From the IMG/VR virus record IMGVR_UViG_3300046467_001379, positions 1 through 35,810 of that record: 35,810 nucleotides of DNA; one strand, 5' to 3'. The stretch is from a virus. The translations under genes and the position numbers were made by a program. The notes below the pieces were generated by a model. That model searched no databases. It had not been told where the DNA came from and worked only from the letters and a program-made list of their open reading frames with translations. Of this stretch, positions 6,930-13,598 are shown in pieces (position 1 is the stretch's first letter; each line of letters begins with the position of its first letter).

Positions 6930-7382
6930 ATGCTACTAAAAAATAATGTAAAACCTGAAAGCGACATCACTGCCGCTCAAGCGACGGCATGGTTAAAGAA
7001 AAACCCGCATCGCACAGCTGAGTGCATGACGGGCAAACTGGCACCAGACAGTGTTATTTGCAAACTGCGGCGCTCTACTAATAACGCTTGCGCCAAGCCG
7101 CATCCTGACACGCTTATGGATAGTGCAGGTCGCCGCATGAACCCAACCGCCGCTCGCTATACCAAAACAATACGTGCTATCGAGTCAAAGTTAAACGCTG
7201 CCAAAGTCATCACGCATGCTGACTTCGACGGTTATAGCACACCGATCATCGTCAAGATGGTCAAACAGCTACGCGATAAAGGCTGTGATGTGCTGACGCT
7301 CACCAGATTGAACAAAGCCGTCGGTTGGTGCCTTGCATCGACTGTACTAGACAACCAAGAAATTAACCAAAAAGGAAAATAA
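6930..7382 (+). CDS. Hypothetical early protein
   Basis: This 150-residue protein is not recognised. The ATG at 6930 has AAGGA just upstream; the longer open frame into the previous gene is a shadow. The N-terminal region reads like a small helical domain (ITAAQATAWLKKNPHRTAECMTGKL). The C-terminal half (FDGYSTPIIVKMVKQLRDKGCDVLTLTRLNKAVGWCLA) may be a winged-helix-type fold. It ends two bases before the DUF3164 gene, so the two are likely translated together. Confidence 0.65.
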   Translation: MLLKNNVKPESDITAAQATAWLKKNPHRTAECMTGKLAPDSVICKLRRSTNNACAKPHPDTLMDSAGRRMNPTAARYTKTIRAIESKLNAAKVITHADFDGYSTPIIVKMVKQLRDKGCDVLTLTRLNKAVGWCLASTVLDNQEINQKGK

Positions 7383-7384
7383 CC

Positions 7385-8083
7385 ATGAATAATCAAGATT
7401 TATTAAGAGAGCAAAACATCGCTAGCACCCCGCCACAGTTGACGCCAGTATCAGTAGATACGCCAACGTTAGAAGATGCTGCTGCTCGCACCTTTTATAT
7501 GCAAAACGCCAAAGGCCATCTAATCCCTATTGATAAGGTCAAGCCTATCGACAAGTTGCGTGACGAAGTCGTGAAAGACATGATCGCTATCGCTGTCAAA
7601 CAACGTGCTGATATGCGCCTCGCTAAAAACAAGCTGTTCGATGCGTTTAATGAGTTTGTCGCACTATCAGCGCAAGAGTATGACGTGCAAATGGGTGGTA
7701 AAAAAGGCAATACAACGTTGCTCAGCTATGACGGTCAGTACAAAGTACAAGTCGCTGTCTCTGAAAATATCGTCTTTGATGAGCGTCTGCAAGTCGCTAA
7801 GCAGCTCATTGATGAGTGTCTGACTGAATGGACGCAGGACAGCAACGACAATATCAAAGCCCTTATCAATCAAGCGTTTCAGGTCGATAAAGAAGGCAAA
7901 GTCTCAACTGGCCGTGTGCTTGCGCTACGTAGTCTGGATATCAACGATGCTAAATGGGATCGTGCGATGGATGCCATTAGTGATGCTATCCAGGTGACCG
8001 ATACCAAAGAGTACATCCGCTTTTATGAGCGTGATGAGGCTGGTGCTTATCATCAAATCTCGCTTGATTTTAGTAATGTGTGA
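7385..8083 (+). CDS. DUF3164 family protein
   Basis: This 232-residue protein matches the pattern of DUF3164 proteins seen in the early regions of many Mu-like phages: LIPIDKVKPIDKLRDEVVKDM, a helical body with FDAFNEFVALSAQEYDVQMGGKKGNTTLLSYDGQYKVQVAVSE split across residues about 80-125, and a C-terminal ALRSLDINDAKWDRAMDAI. Function is unknown. Its constant place between the transposition genes and the lysis genes suggests a role in replication or host takeover. It is probably cytoplasmic, with no membrane segments. Confidence 0.8.
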   Translation: MNNQDLLREQNIASTPPQLTPVSVDTPTLEDAAARTFYMQNAKGHLIPIDKVKPIDKLRDEVVKDMIAIAVKQRADMRLAKNKLFDAFNEFVALSAQEYDVQMGGKKGNTTLLSYDGQYKVQVAVSENIVFDERLQVAKQLIDECLTEWTQDSNDNIKALINQAFQVDKEGKVSTGRVLALRSLDINDAKWDRAMDAISDAIQVTDTKEYIRFYERDEAGAYHQISLDFSNV

Positions 8084-8090
8084 GGTGGGT

Positions 8091-8582
8091 ATGTCTACTA
8101 AAAATGAACAACGCGCCGTTATCTTGAGCGCAGATGAACATGTTGCTGTTATGGCTGGTGATAAAACGCAACATAGAATTATATCTGCAAAGTCTCTTGA
8201 TGAGTTGCTAGATGATGATATTGACTTTGTGATGTTTGATGACGAAGGTCGTAGGAATGTACATCTCTATAGCTGCCCTGTTGGAGAGTTTGGAGATCAG
8301 TTTGTTCCCTTGGGTGTAAAGGGTATGCACTCACTTGAAAGCTTGCCCTTGAAGATTACTGGTATACGGATTGAGAATTTACAAGATATATCTCATAAGG
8401 ATGCAGTAGCTGAAGGAGTGCATCATTTTGAGATTTCTGCTCGACTGCGTGACCAAGAGTTGTCTGTTGCTCAAATCGTATTCTCTCGTCATTGGGACGT
8501 TGTTCATCCAGATAACGACTGGGACTCTAACCCAATGGTATTGGTCATTGAATTTGAAAAGGTAATAGCTGATGAGCATTAA
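8091..8582 (+). CDS. Phage ASCH-like domain protein
   Basis: This 163-residue protein resembles the common phage family that begins with a PILFSxxMVxAIxxGxKTQTRR-type segment and ends in WD.NP.VWVIEFxxI. Here the counterparts are AVILSADEHVAVMAGDKTQHRII, SCPVGEFGDQF, ITGIRIENLQDISHKDAVAEG and DWDSNPMVLVIEFEKV. ASCH domains bind RNA or modified nucleotides; the phage members have no proven role. Start ATG 8091 follows GAGGTG; the longer frame back into DUF3164 is rejected. The match is divergent (TQHRII in place of TQTRR). Confidence 0.6.
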   Translation: MSTKNEQRAVILSADEHVAVMAGDKTQHRIISAKSLDELLDDDIDFVMFDDEGRRNVHLYSCPVGEFGDQFVPLGVKGMHSLESLPLKITGIRIENLQDISHKDAVAEGVHHFEISARLRDQELSVAQIVFSRHWDVVHPDNDWDSNPMVLVIEFEKVIADEH

Positions 8583-8787
8583 AACCGTTATTTTTGCCAA
8601 AAATGGCAACGGTATCGATAGCATCAAAATCGATACAGCTCGCAGCATGATATATCAGGGTTGTCGTCAATTACCGCTCATATCAGGACTTAAATATCGA
8701 TTTAAGGGTAAAAGTGGCAACCGTATCGAGTATGGGAGCAGTGACGGCTATGTCGAAATACAGGCTGATATCAAAACGATCAATTAA
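8572..8787 (+). CDS. Small hypothetical protein
   Basis: This 71-residue basic protein is not recognised; it reads as beta-strand rich (KTVIFAKNG, GLKYRFKGKSG, GYVEIQADI). The ATG overlaps the end of the ASCH-like gene by 11 bases, with AAAAGG upstream, indicating translational coupling. It belongs to a run of very small overlapping early genes. Confidence 0.6.
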   Translation: MSIKTVIFAKNGNGIDSIKIDTARSMIYQGCRQLPLISGLKYRFKGKSGNRIEYGSSDGYVEIQADIKTIN

Positions 8788-8797
8788 GGGGAATTGT

Positions 8798-8965
8798 GTG
8801 GAAGATAAAGAGCTAGACCTCGATGTGTACTGGCATGAACTAAAACGCCTTGGTACGGCGCATGGTGAAAACATCTGGGATAAAGAAGCTTGGTGTGAGC
8901 CGTTTTATGAGGGCAAAACCGCTGCTGATGCTTTTTATGAAGAGTTTCCAGAGCATAAAAAATAA
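8798..8965 (+). CDS. Very small acidic hypothetical protein
   Basis: This 55-residue acidic protein starts at GTG 8798, with AAGGGG six bases upstream; a longer frame beginning at 8714 lies inside the previous gene and lacks a ribosome site. It is rich in Trp, Tyr and Glu (DVYWHELKRLG, EAWCEPFYEGK, FYEEFPEH). It is not recognised. Its compact acidic, aromatic composition is typical of small phage inhibitors, but nothing specific supports that. Confidence 0.55.
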   Translation: MEDKELDLDVYWHELKRLGTAHGENIWDKEAWCEPFYEGKTAADAFYEEFPEHKK

Positions 8966-8972
8966 GGCGGAC

Positions 8973-9272
8973 ATGATGAAAAGACAACAGCATGATCCAA
9001 ACGCAGCGCCACGACGTATCAAAAGATACATCAAAGTGCTAAACAGCCGCCTCAATGAACACGGCATCATCGTCCGCTTTGAGCGTGAAACCCGTCATAT
9101 CGTTATTTGTAGACCCGCTTCAAGACAAGGCGATTGCAGCGTTTACTTAAGCGAAGTCAGGTACAAAAAGCTGATGCAATTAAAAAACGCTGATTTGGCG
9201 GCGTATTTTAAAGCCTGGCATCGTGAAAAAACCATTCATCAACTATCAAAAACGACAAGGAAAGCATCATGA
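8973..9272 (+). CDS. Basic hypothetical protein
   Basis: This protein of about 99 residues is strongly basic, with arginine/lysine clusters at both ends (RRIKRYIKVLNSR, KAWHREKTIHQ), suggesting nucleic-acid binding. Two adjacent ATG codons at 8973 and 8976 follow AAGGCGG; either may be used. It is not recognised. It overlaps the next gene by four bases (ATGA). Confidence 0.6.
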   Translation: MMKRQQHDPNAAPRRIKRYIKVLNSRLNEHGIIVRFERETRHIVICRPASRQGDCSVYLSEVRYKKLMQLKNADLAAYFKAWHREKTIHQLSKTTRKAS

Positions 9273-9664
9273 GACTAGAAGAGATTAGGGAAATAGCGAA
9301 GTTGCAGGACATGAATACATATCTAGTAAATATGGATAGTATCAATGACGATATCGAACTCATATTTGAGATGAAAGTTGATATGCCTTATCAGTACTGG
9401 ATTGAAATGCACCAGTTTTATATGGGGCATGAACAAAGTCTTAGGGAGTGCGGCGGTGATGTTATAAGACGCGTCATCAAGTTTTATGGTCAAAGGATTA
9501 TTGAGTATCTCGCGGATGGCAAGCCTTGGAGTACACGAGGCGTCAATCAGATGCTTGATGAGGTTGAAGGTTTGGTTGGCACTAAGTTTATCACTGTCAA
9601 CGTTATTGAATTTGAATTCGATTATGAGATAGCAACCAATTATCAAATTAAATCAAAAGGATAA
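9269..9664 (+). CDS. DUF2528-like phage protein
   Basis: This 131-residue protein resembles DUF2528 proteins of Mu-like phages in layout: a strand-forming N-terminus, a helical YWIEMHQFYMGHEQSLRECGGD-type segment spread over residues about 43-65, VIKFYGQRIIEYLADG, and a C-terminal GLVGTKFITVNVIEFEFD. The function of the family is unknown. The start ATG overlaps the preceding gene's stop and follows AAGGAAAGC. The HU gene starts four bases after its end. Confidence 0.55.
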   Translation: MRLEEIREIAKLQDMNTYLVNMDSINDDIELIFEMKVDMPYQYWIEMHQFYMGHEQSLRECGGDVIRRVIKFYGQRIIEYLADGKPWSTRGVNQMLDEVEGLVGTKFITVNVIEFEFDYEIATNYQIKSKG

Positions 9665-9668
9665 AACT

Positions 9669-9944
9669 ATGAATAAGCAACAATTAATCAAAGACATGGC
9701 TACTAGCGCTGGCATCTCTCAAGTCGCCGCTAAGGCTGCCTTGCAATCGTTCCAAGATAACGTCATGTTCGCGCTCTCCGATGGTGAAGATGTCGTGCTA
9801 GTCAACTTCGGTACGTTTAAGACAAGTCAGCAGCCTGCGCGAATAGCACGTAATCCTGCCACTGGTGAAGCTGTCAAAGTTCCTGCCAAAAAGCGCGTGA
9901 GCTTTGTCGCGGGTAAGGGCTTAAAAGAGGCGGTTAACTTATAA
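9669..9944 (+). CDS. HU-family DNA-bending protein encoded by the phage
   Basis: This 91-residue protein has the full HU/IHF fold: N-terminal helices (MNKQQLIKDMATSAGISQVAAKAAL), the VVLVNFGTFKT strand, and the DNA-inserting arm with the hallmark RNPATGE followed by VKVPAKKRVSFVAGKGLKEAV. HU bends DNA and is required to assemble the Mu transpososome; a phage-borne copy could serve that step or help packaging and late transcription. The stop codon lies inside an 18-bp perfect palindrome (9933-9950) and a terminator follows. Confidence 0.95.
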   Translation: MNKQQLIKDMATSAGISQVAAKAALQSFQDNVMFALSDGEDVVLVNFGTFKTSQQPARIARNPATGEAVKVPAKKRVSFVAGKGLKEAVNL

Positions 9945-9950
9945 GTTAAC
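9933..9950. promoter_or_regulatory. Perfect 18-bp palindrome over the HU stop codon
   Basis: GTTAACTTATAAGTTAAC is identical to its own reverse complement and includes the HU stop codon. It could be an operator for a dimeric protein, possibly autoregulatory, or a small hairpin. No partner is known. Confidence 0.45.
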
Positions 9951-9981
9951 TAACCATTAAGCCGCATTTAAATCATCATAA

Positions 9982-10007
9982 AGGCTGGCATTGAGCCAGT
10001 CTTTTTT
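9982..10007 (+). terminator. Intrinsic terminator after the HU gene
   Basis: AGGCTGGC (9982-9989) pairs with GCCAGTCT (9995-10002) around ATTGA, with one G-U pair, and the stem runs into a tract of six T. It probably reduces, not abolishes, transcription into the HNH pair downstream, for which no separate promoter is obvious. Confidence 0.65.
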
Positions 10008-10029
10008 ATAACCAAATTGGAGTAATACT

Positions 10030-10284
10030 ATGTCAAAGGATCGCAGCATAAACGCCTTAAATGGCCATCTGCATGACCAGCTCGAACGCCTCTTAAATCC
10101 CGACTTAGAAGGTGAAGCTGTCGAAGTCGAAATCAAGCGTAGTAAAGTCATCACCAGTCTATCAGCACAAATCATCGATGGTGAGCGCGTCATCAACGAA
10201 CGAGCCAGAATCATAGCAGAATATGCGCCAGAGCGATTGGTTGATACACTCATGCCAAAGGGGATCACCAATGCAGGGTCGTAA
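10030..10284 (+). CDS. Conserved phage hypothetical protein upstream of the HNH gene
   Basis: This 84-residue, mostly helical protein (INALNGHLHDQLERLLNPDL, VEIKRSKVITSLSAQIIDGERV) resembles small proteins often found beside HNH endonucleases and packaging genes in Acinetobacter/Pseudomonas Mu-like phages. The ATG follows TTGGAG eight bases upstream. It overlaps the HNH gene by 14 bases. Function is unknown; a role as the endonuclease's partner is suggested only by coupling. Confidence 0.65.
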   Translation: MSKDRSINALNGHLHDQLERLLNPDLEGEAVEVEIKRSKVITSLSAQIIDGERVINERARIIAEYAPERLVDTLMPKGITNAGS

Positions 10285-10864
10285 CCATCGCGCCATCCCG
10301 TATTCAGATGCTGAACTCAACTGGATAGAAACCCATCAAGTCGGTATCAGTCGCAAAGACCTAGCGCTTAAGTTCAACGCCACATTCAAGCGTGAGCTTA
10401 GTGCGGATAATCTCGGCGGACTGTGCAAACGTAAAAAATGGGAAAATGGACTGAATAACGTCTTTACTGAATGTCAAGCGTCTTGGAATAAAGGCACTAA
10501 AGGTCTGACTGGTCGTAACAGAACGACGTTCAAAAAAGGTCAAGTGCCGCATAATCGTAAGCCGATTGGACATGAGTACAAAAACACGCAGGGCTATATC
10601 ATGATTAAAGTCGCGGAGCCTCGCAAATTTGAGCTGAAGCATCGCCACGTTTGGCAGCTTGAGCATGGCCCTATACCAGCGCGGCATGTCATTCGGTTTT
10701 TGGATAACGACCGTACCAATTGCAGTCTTGATAATCTTATTTGTGTGCCGGTCGAAGTCAATGGTAAAGTTAATAGTCGTGACAAGCGCTTTGCAGATGA
10801 TGTCGGTATCAATAAAGCGGTACTGCTGACTGAAACCCTCAACCATCATATAAAAAACAGATAA
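10271..10864 (+). CDS. HNH endonuclease with N-terminal DNA-binding domain
   Basis: This 197-residue protein starts at ATG 10271 after AAGGGGA. An N-terminal HTH-like part (YSDAELNWIETHQVGISRKDLALKFN) is followed by a basic W-NKGTKG and FKKGQVPHNRKPIG region, then the HNH core: KHRHVWQLEHGPIPARHVI (His124, His126) and FLDNDRTNCSLDNLICV. This is the HNH_3-type phage endonuclease. Such enzymes may assist terminase cutting or act as homing-like nicking enzymes. It is the last early gene and is followed by a strong terminator. Confidence 0.88.
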   Translation: MQGRNHRAIPYSDAELNWIETHQVGISRKDLALKFNATFKRELSADNLGGLCKRKKWENGLNNVFTECQASWNKGTKGLTGRNRTTFKKGQVPHNRKPIGHEYKNTQGYIMIKVAEPRKFELKHRHVWQLEHGPIPARHVIRFLDNDRTNCSLDNLICVPVEVNGKVNSRDKRFADDVGINKAVLLTETLNHHIKNR

Positions 10865-10880
10865 CCAATGCACCCACCAA

Positions 10881-10916
10881 AACCCGCTATCAGTGCCCAC
10901 TGACAGCGGGTTTTTT
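10881..10916 (+). terminator. Strong intrinsic terminator ending the early region
   Basis: A 15-bp stem with one mismatch (AACCCGCTATCAGTG at 10881-10895 against CACTGACAGCGGGTT at 10898-10912 or adjoining bases) closes on a very short loop and runs into TTTTTT. It separates early genes from the first late promoter only six bases downstream. Confidence 0.85.
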
Positions 10917-10921
10917 AATGC

Positions 10922-10969
10922 CTACCTGAACCGCATCATCTAACCGTATTGACCCTCTCTACTCATAAT
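10922..10969 (+). promoter_or_regulatory. Late promoter P1 with 24-bp shared activator element
   Basis: The element CTACCTGAACC...CATCTAACC at 10922-10945 is identical in all 24 positions to copies at 18072 and 23736. It ends 18 bases before CATAAT (10964-10969). The place of a -35 box holds the end of the element and no TTGACA-like sequence, as expected for a Mor/C-activated promoter. Transcription would begin near 10976 and read the lysis, packaging and portal genes. Confidence 0.8.
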
Positions 10970-11001
10970 GGCCTTACATCAATTATTGATATGAGCGTGT
11001 T

Positions 11002-11790
11002 ATGTCTGATCTAAATATCGTCGAAGAGCGTACGCAGTTTTTTGACTGGCTGCGCTATCAGCAACCCGAAAAATCACTGACTCAAGACAATGTCGATGCC
11101 GGTCATACACTGCTACTGAAATTTCGGACTGACGAGCTGCAAGAGCTGCTGATTCGCATTGGTCTTGCGCACCCGCCTGTACTGCTTATCCCAAATTCCA
11201 ATCCGCCAAAAGTACAGCGCGATGACATCATTATCGCTGCTGACCGTATCAATGTGCCTGCGGCTCAAATCAAAGCGCTGTCTGATGTGGAGTCGCCCAA
11301 AGGTGGATTTAACCCTGATGGCACGCCCAAGATTTTATTTGAGCGTCATAAGTTTTATCAAGCATTGACCGAGCTTAACTGGATCACCAAGCGTGACGAA
11401 ATGCGAGAAAAATACCCTGATATTTGCCATCCCAATCCAGGCTCATACAACACGCGACCGCAGTACGAAAAACTAGAAATCGCTGCAACGCTGAACTGGG
11501 ATGCCGCGCATGAATCTGCATCGTGGGGCTTTGGTCAAGTTATGGGCTTTAACTGGAAGTCGCTCGGCTACGACTCTGTGCGTGATTTTGTCACGCTGAT
11601 GTATGCATCAGAAGGCTGTCAGCTCGATGCGGTCTGTCGCTATATCAAGGTTAATAATCTAGATGATGAACTGCGCCGTAAAGACTGGGCTGGTTTTGCA
11701 AAAGGTTATAACGGTAAGAAATATCGCATCAATAAATATGATACCAAAATGGCGACGGCTCATACGCAAGCCAAAAAGAATGGGTGGTAA
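11002..11790 (+). CDS. Endolysin, N-acetylmuramidase family (DUF3380)
   Basis: This 262-residue protein has the N-acetylmuramidase pattern: a small N-terminal part (residues 1-75, possibly cell-wall binding), then DVESPKGGFNPDGTPKILF followed by ERHKFY, with Glu97 as the likely catalytic acid. The rest of the lysozyme-like domain includes ASWGFGQVMGFNWKSLGY and FVTLMYASEGCQLDAVCRYI. It cuts peptidoglycan at the end of infection. No signal peptide is seen, so export through a holin is expected; a holin candidate follows immediately. First gene after late promoter P1. Confidence 0.88.
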   Translation: MSDLNIVEERTQFFDWLRYQQPEKSLTQDNVDAGHTLLLKFRTDELQELLIRIGLAHPPVLLIPNSNPPKVQRDDIIIAADRINVPAAQIKALSDVESPKGGFNPDGTPKILFERHKFYQALTELNWITKRDEMREKYPDICHPNPGSYNTRPQYEKLEIAATLNWDAAHESASWGFGQVMGFNWKSLGYDSVRDFVTLMYASEGCQLDAVCRYIKVNNLDDELRRKDWAGFAKGYNGKKYRINKYDTKMATAHTQAKKNGW

Positions 11791-11792
11791 GT

Positions 11793-12008
11793 ATGAATAT
11801 TAAACCAGTAGAAAACTGGCAGCAAGGCTGGAAATGGCTTAGTAATTGGGCGTTTGTATTGGTGGTGTTTCTCGCTACGACACCATTGCCACCTGAGCTG
11901 CTCATGATGTTGCCCGAAGAAAACCAAAAGTATGTGATCGCTATCGTCGCATTCGCGGGGTTAATCCTGCGGTTTGTCAATCAATCAAAAAATAGGACAT
12001 GGTCATGA
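11793..12008 (+). CDS. Holin candidate, small two-span membrane protein
   Basis: This 71-residue protein has two membrane segments (NWAFVLVVFLATTPLP and YVIAIVAFAGLILRFV) joined by a short loop and ends in a positively charged tail (NQSKNRTWS). Size, topology and position directly after the endolysin fit a class II-type holin, which would form the hole that releases the endolysin. Start ATG 11793 follows GGTGG; an in-frame start at 11784 lies in the endolysin gene. The stop overlaps the next start (ATGA). Confidence 0.7.
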   Translation: MNIKPVENWQQGWKWLSNWAFVLVVFLATTPLPPELLMMLPEENQKYVIAIVAFAGLILRFVNQSKNRTWS

Positions 12009-12229
12009 GTCTTGAAGATATTGCAATACAGATCATAGATTTGACCGATGAGGACTTTGTGGCGATGGAGTCAGAATGCTTGAACCAAGCCAATTATCAC
12101 CATCCGTTAAAGCCTGCAACCACCGCAAAAGTGCGCAAGTTGGGTCAACACAATATGAAGACCTTAAAACTGCTTAAAGAGCTGCAATTGCATATGGCTG
12201 AAGCCGAGAAAATGGAAGTCGAGCTATAA
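12005..12229 (+). CDS. Small hypothetical protein of the lysis block
   Basis: This 74-residue protein is soluble and helical with an acidic start (IQIIDLTDEDFVAMESECL) and a helical end rich in Leu, Lys and Glu. The start at 12005 is preferred over 11999 because AGGA lies seven bases upstream. It overlaps the holin candidate by four bases. It is not recognised; its place between holin and zinc-finger gene is typical of late-operon small proteins in Mu-like phages. Confidence 0.6.
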   Translation: MSLEDIAIQIIDLTDEDFVAMESECLNQANYHHPLKPATTAKVRKLGQHNMKTLKLLKELQLHMAEAEKMEVEL

Positions 12230-12230
12230 C

Positions 12231-12452
12231 ATGGACGATCTCATCGATAAAGCCAACAAACAAGCGCAGCTTAATCTTGATGCAGCATTGGCAGCAGCTC
12301 GTCTTAAGACGCAAGCACTGACTGCCAATGATGTCACGGACTGCATCGAGTGCGACAAGCCTATCGGTGAGCAGCGCAAGCAATATATGCCATCTGCCAC
12401 TCGCTGCATCCCTTGTCAAAACGAGTATGAAGTATGGGAGCGTAGACAATGA
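12231..12452 (+). CDS. TraR/DksA-type C4 zinc-finger protein
   Basis: This 73-residue protein has the TraR/YbiI layout: a helical N-terminal arm (DDLIDKANKQAQLNLDAALAAARL) and a C-terminal zinc finger CIEC...CIPC (residues about 38-62). TraR-type proteins bind the secondary channel of RNA polymerase and mimic DksA plus ppGpp. A phage copy in the late operon could shift host transcription during late infection. It overlaps the next gene by four bases. Confidence 0.85.
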   Translation: MDDLIDKANKQAQLNLDAALAAARLKTQALTANDVTDCIECDKPIGEQRKQYMPSATRCIPCQNEYEVWERRQ

Positions 12453-12733
12453 CTGACACGTTAATTATGTTTGCCCTCGCAACGGTAGTGACATTGGTAT
12501 CCACCGTGTTTTGGCGTTGGGTCAGCTCTATCAGTCATACACAGGATAAAAATGGTGCTCAGATTGATGAAGTGGCCGCAGACGTTGCCAATCTCAAAGC
12601 CGAGGTATACCGCGACTATCAAAGTAAAACTGAGTCGCATCGTGACAATGCACAAATCATGGACATGCTGCGCGAGATTAAAGATAACGTCACGCGCTTG
12701 GGTGACAAAATGGACAAAAAGGCGGACAAGTAA
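12449..12733 (+). CDS. Membrane-anchored coiled-coil protein (DUF2730-like or spanin-like)
   Basis: This 94-residue protein has one N-terminal membrane span (LIMFALATVVTLVSTVFW) and a charged helical remainder with heptad-like spacing (IDEVAADVANLKAEVY, IMDMLREIKDNVTRLG). In Mu-like phages a DUF2730 protein with this form sits between lysis and terminase genes; an inner-membrane spanin (Rz-like) has the same topology. No lipobox Rz1 frame was seen inside it. The start overlaps the previous stop (ATGA). Confidence 0.65.
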   Translation: MTDTLIMFALATVVTLVSTVFWRWVSSISHTQDKNGAQIDEVAADVANLKAEVYRDYQSKTESHRDNAQIMDMLREIKDNVTRLGDKMDKKADK

Positions 12734-12734
12734 T

Positions 12735-12989
12735 ATGCCAAATCAGCAACAGCATTTTAATAAGCAAGCCGCACCTGATGCCACTCAAGCACCTGATGAG
12801 GTCATGCAGCTACTGGGTGATATCAAAGCACAAAATCAGACGATGATGCAGCAGTTTGACACGCTAGAGACCAATATTAGCAAACGTGCCACGATGGCGG
12901 GAGCAATGGCCGGGGCTTTTACCGGCGGCGTTGGGGGTACTGTCGTCAGCGTCGGCATAGAGCTTATCAAAGCTAAGTTTGGGGGCTGA
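12735..12989 (+). CDS. Small protein with glycine-rich C-terminal hydrophobic segment
   Basis: This 84-residue protein starts at ATG 12735 after AAGGCGG. The N-terminal half is polar and helical (EVMQLLGDIKAQNQTMMQQFDTLE split over residues 22-45). The C-terminal half is a glycine-rich hydrophobic stretch (GAMAGAFTGGVGGTVVSVGI) that could insert in the membrane or pack as a glycine-zipper. Unrecognised; it may be a second holin-type or antiholin-type protein given its position. Confidence 0.6.
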   Translation: MPNQQQHFNKQAAPDATQAPDEVMQLLGDIKAQNQTMMQQFDTLETNISKRATMAGAMAGAFTGGVGGTVVSVGIELIKAKFGG

Positions 12990-12990
12990 G

Positions 12991-13491
12991 ATGGCGCATT
13001 CGCAAGCGACAAAAGATGATCTACGCAAAAAATATATCTTTGATGGCCTATCGCTAACAATGGCGGCTGTCACAACTGATGTCGGCTATGCAACCGCACA
13101 GCGCTGGAAAAACCAAGCAGCTGATGCAGGTGACGACTGGGACAAAGTCAAAGTTGCACACACTATGGCGGGTGGCGACTTAGAAGACATATCGCGGCAA
13201 ATCTTGACCGACTTTATCATCCAGTTTAAAGCGACGATGGAGTCTATCAAAGCCGCTGATGATATCGGACCAGGACAGCGTGTTGAGATGCTGACCAGTC
13301 TGGCTGATGCCTACAATAAAACCGTCGCCTCAAGCCGTAAGCTGCTACCTGAGACCTCTAAATTAGCGGTGGCGCTGCAAGTACTGGAGCTGCTCGCAAA
13401 GTATATCCAAGAGCACAAGCCTGATCTGCTGATTGAGTTTATGGATGTGCTCGATCCGTTTGGTGATTTGATTGCTAAGGAATTGAAGTGA
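12991..13491 (+). CDS. Small terminase subunit-like protein (DUF1804, Mu gp27 type)
   Basis: This 166-residue protein matches DUF1804 proteins that precede the large terminase in Mu-like phages: KDDLRKKYIFDGLSLTMAAV, then a helix-turn-helix-like YATAQRWKNQAADAGDDW, and helical LEDISRQILTDFIIQF. The HTH would recognise DNA at the left phage end for packaging. Start ATG 12991 follows GGGGG; an upstream TTG in frame lies in the previous gene. The stop overlaps a 30-codon ORF (13488) that leads to the large terminase. Confidence 0.8.
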   Translation: MAHSQATKDDLRKKYIFDGLSLTMAAVTTDVGYATAQRWKNQAADAGDDWDKVKVAHTMAGGDLEDISRQILTDFIIQFKATMESIKAADDIGPGQRVEMLTSLADAYNKTVASSRKLLPETSKLAVALQVLELLAKYIQEHKPDLLIEFMDVLDPFGDLIAKELK

Positions 13492-13580
13492 CCGACTTTG
13501 AAACCAAGCTACTAGAGCGCTTAAAGACTATCGGTAACCAGCTGTCATGGATTGGCCTCTGGTTATTTATCATTTGCTAA
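13488..13580 (+). CDS. 30-residue membrane microprotein candidate
   Basis: GTG at 13488 overlaps the previous TGA (GTGA) and is preceded by AAGGAA five bases upstream. The frame reads MTDFETKLLERLKTIGNQ, then LSWIGLWLFIIC and TAA: an amphipathic charged helix followed by a short hydrophobic end. It fills the gap between the two terminase genes. Translation is suggested only by the coupling and ribosome site. Confidence 0.45.
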   Translation: MTDFETKLLERLKTIGNQLSWIGLWLFIIC

Positions 13581-13598
13581 AGACGTGTGCGGGATAAT

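Noticed and set aside
12552-12734. Upstream extension of the 12735 gene
   Set aside because: The extension overlaps the membrane-anchored gene in another frame and the AAGGCGG site clearly marks ATG 12735.
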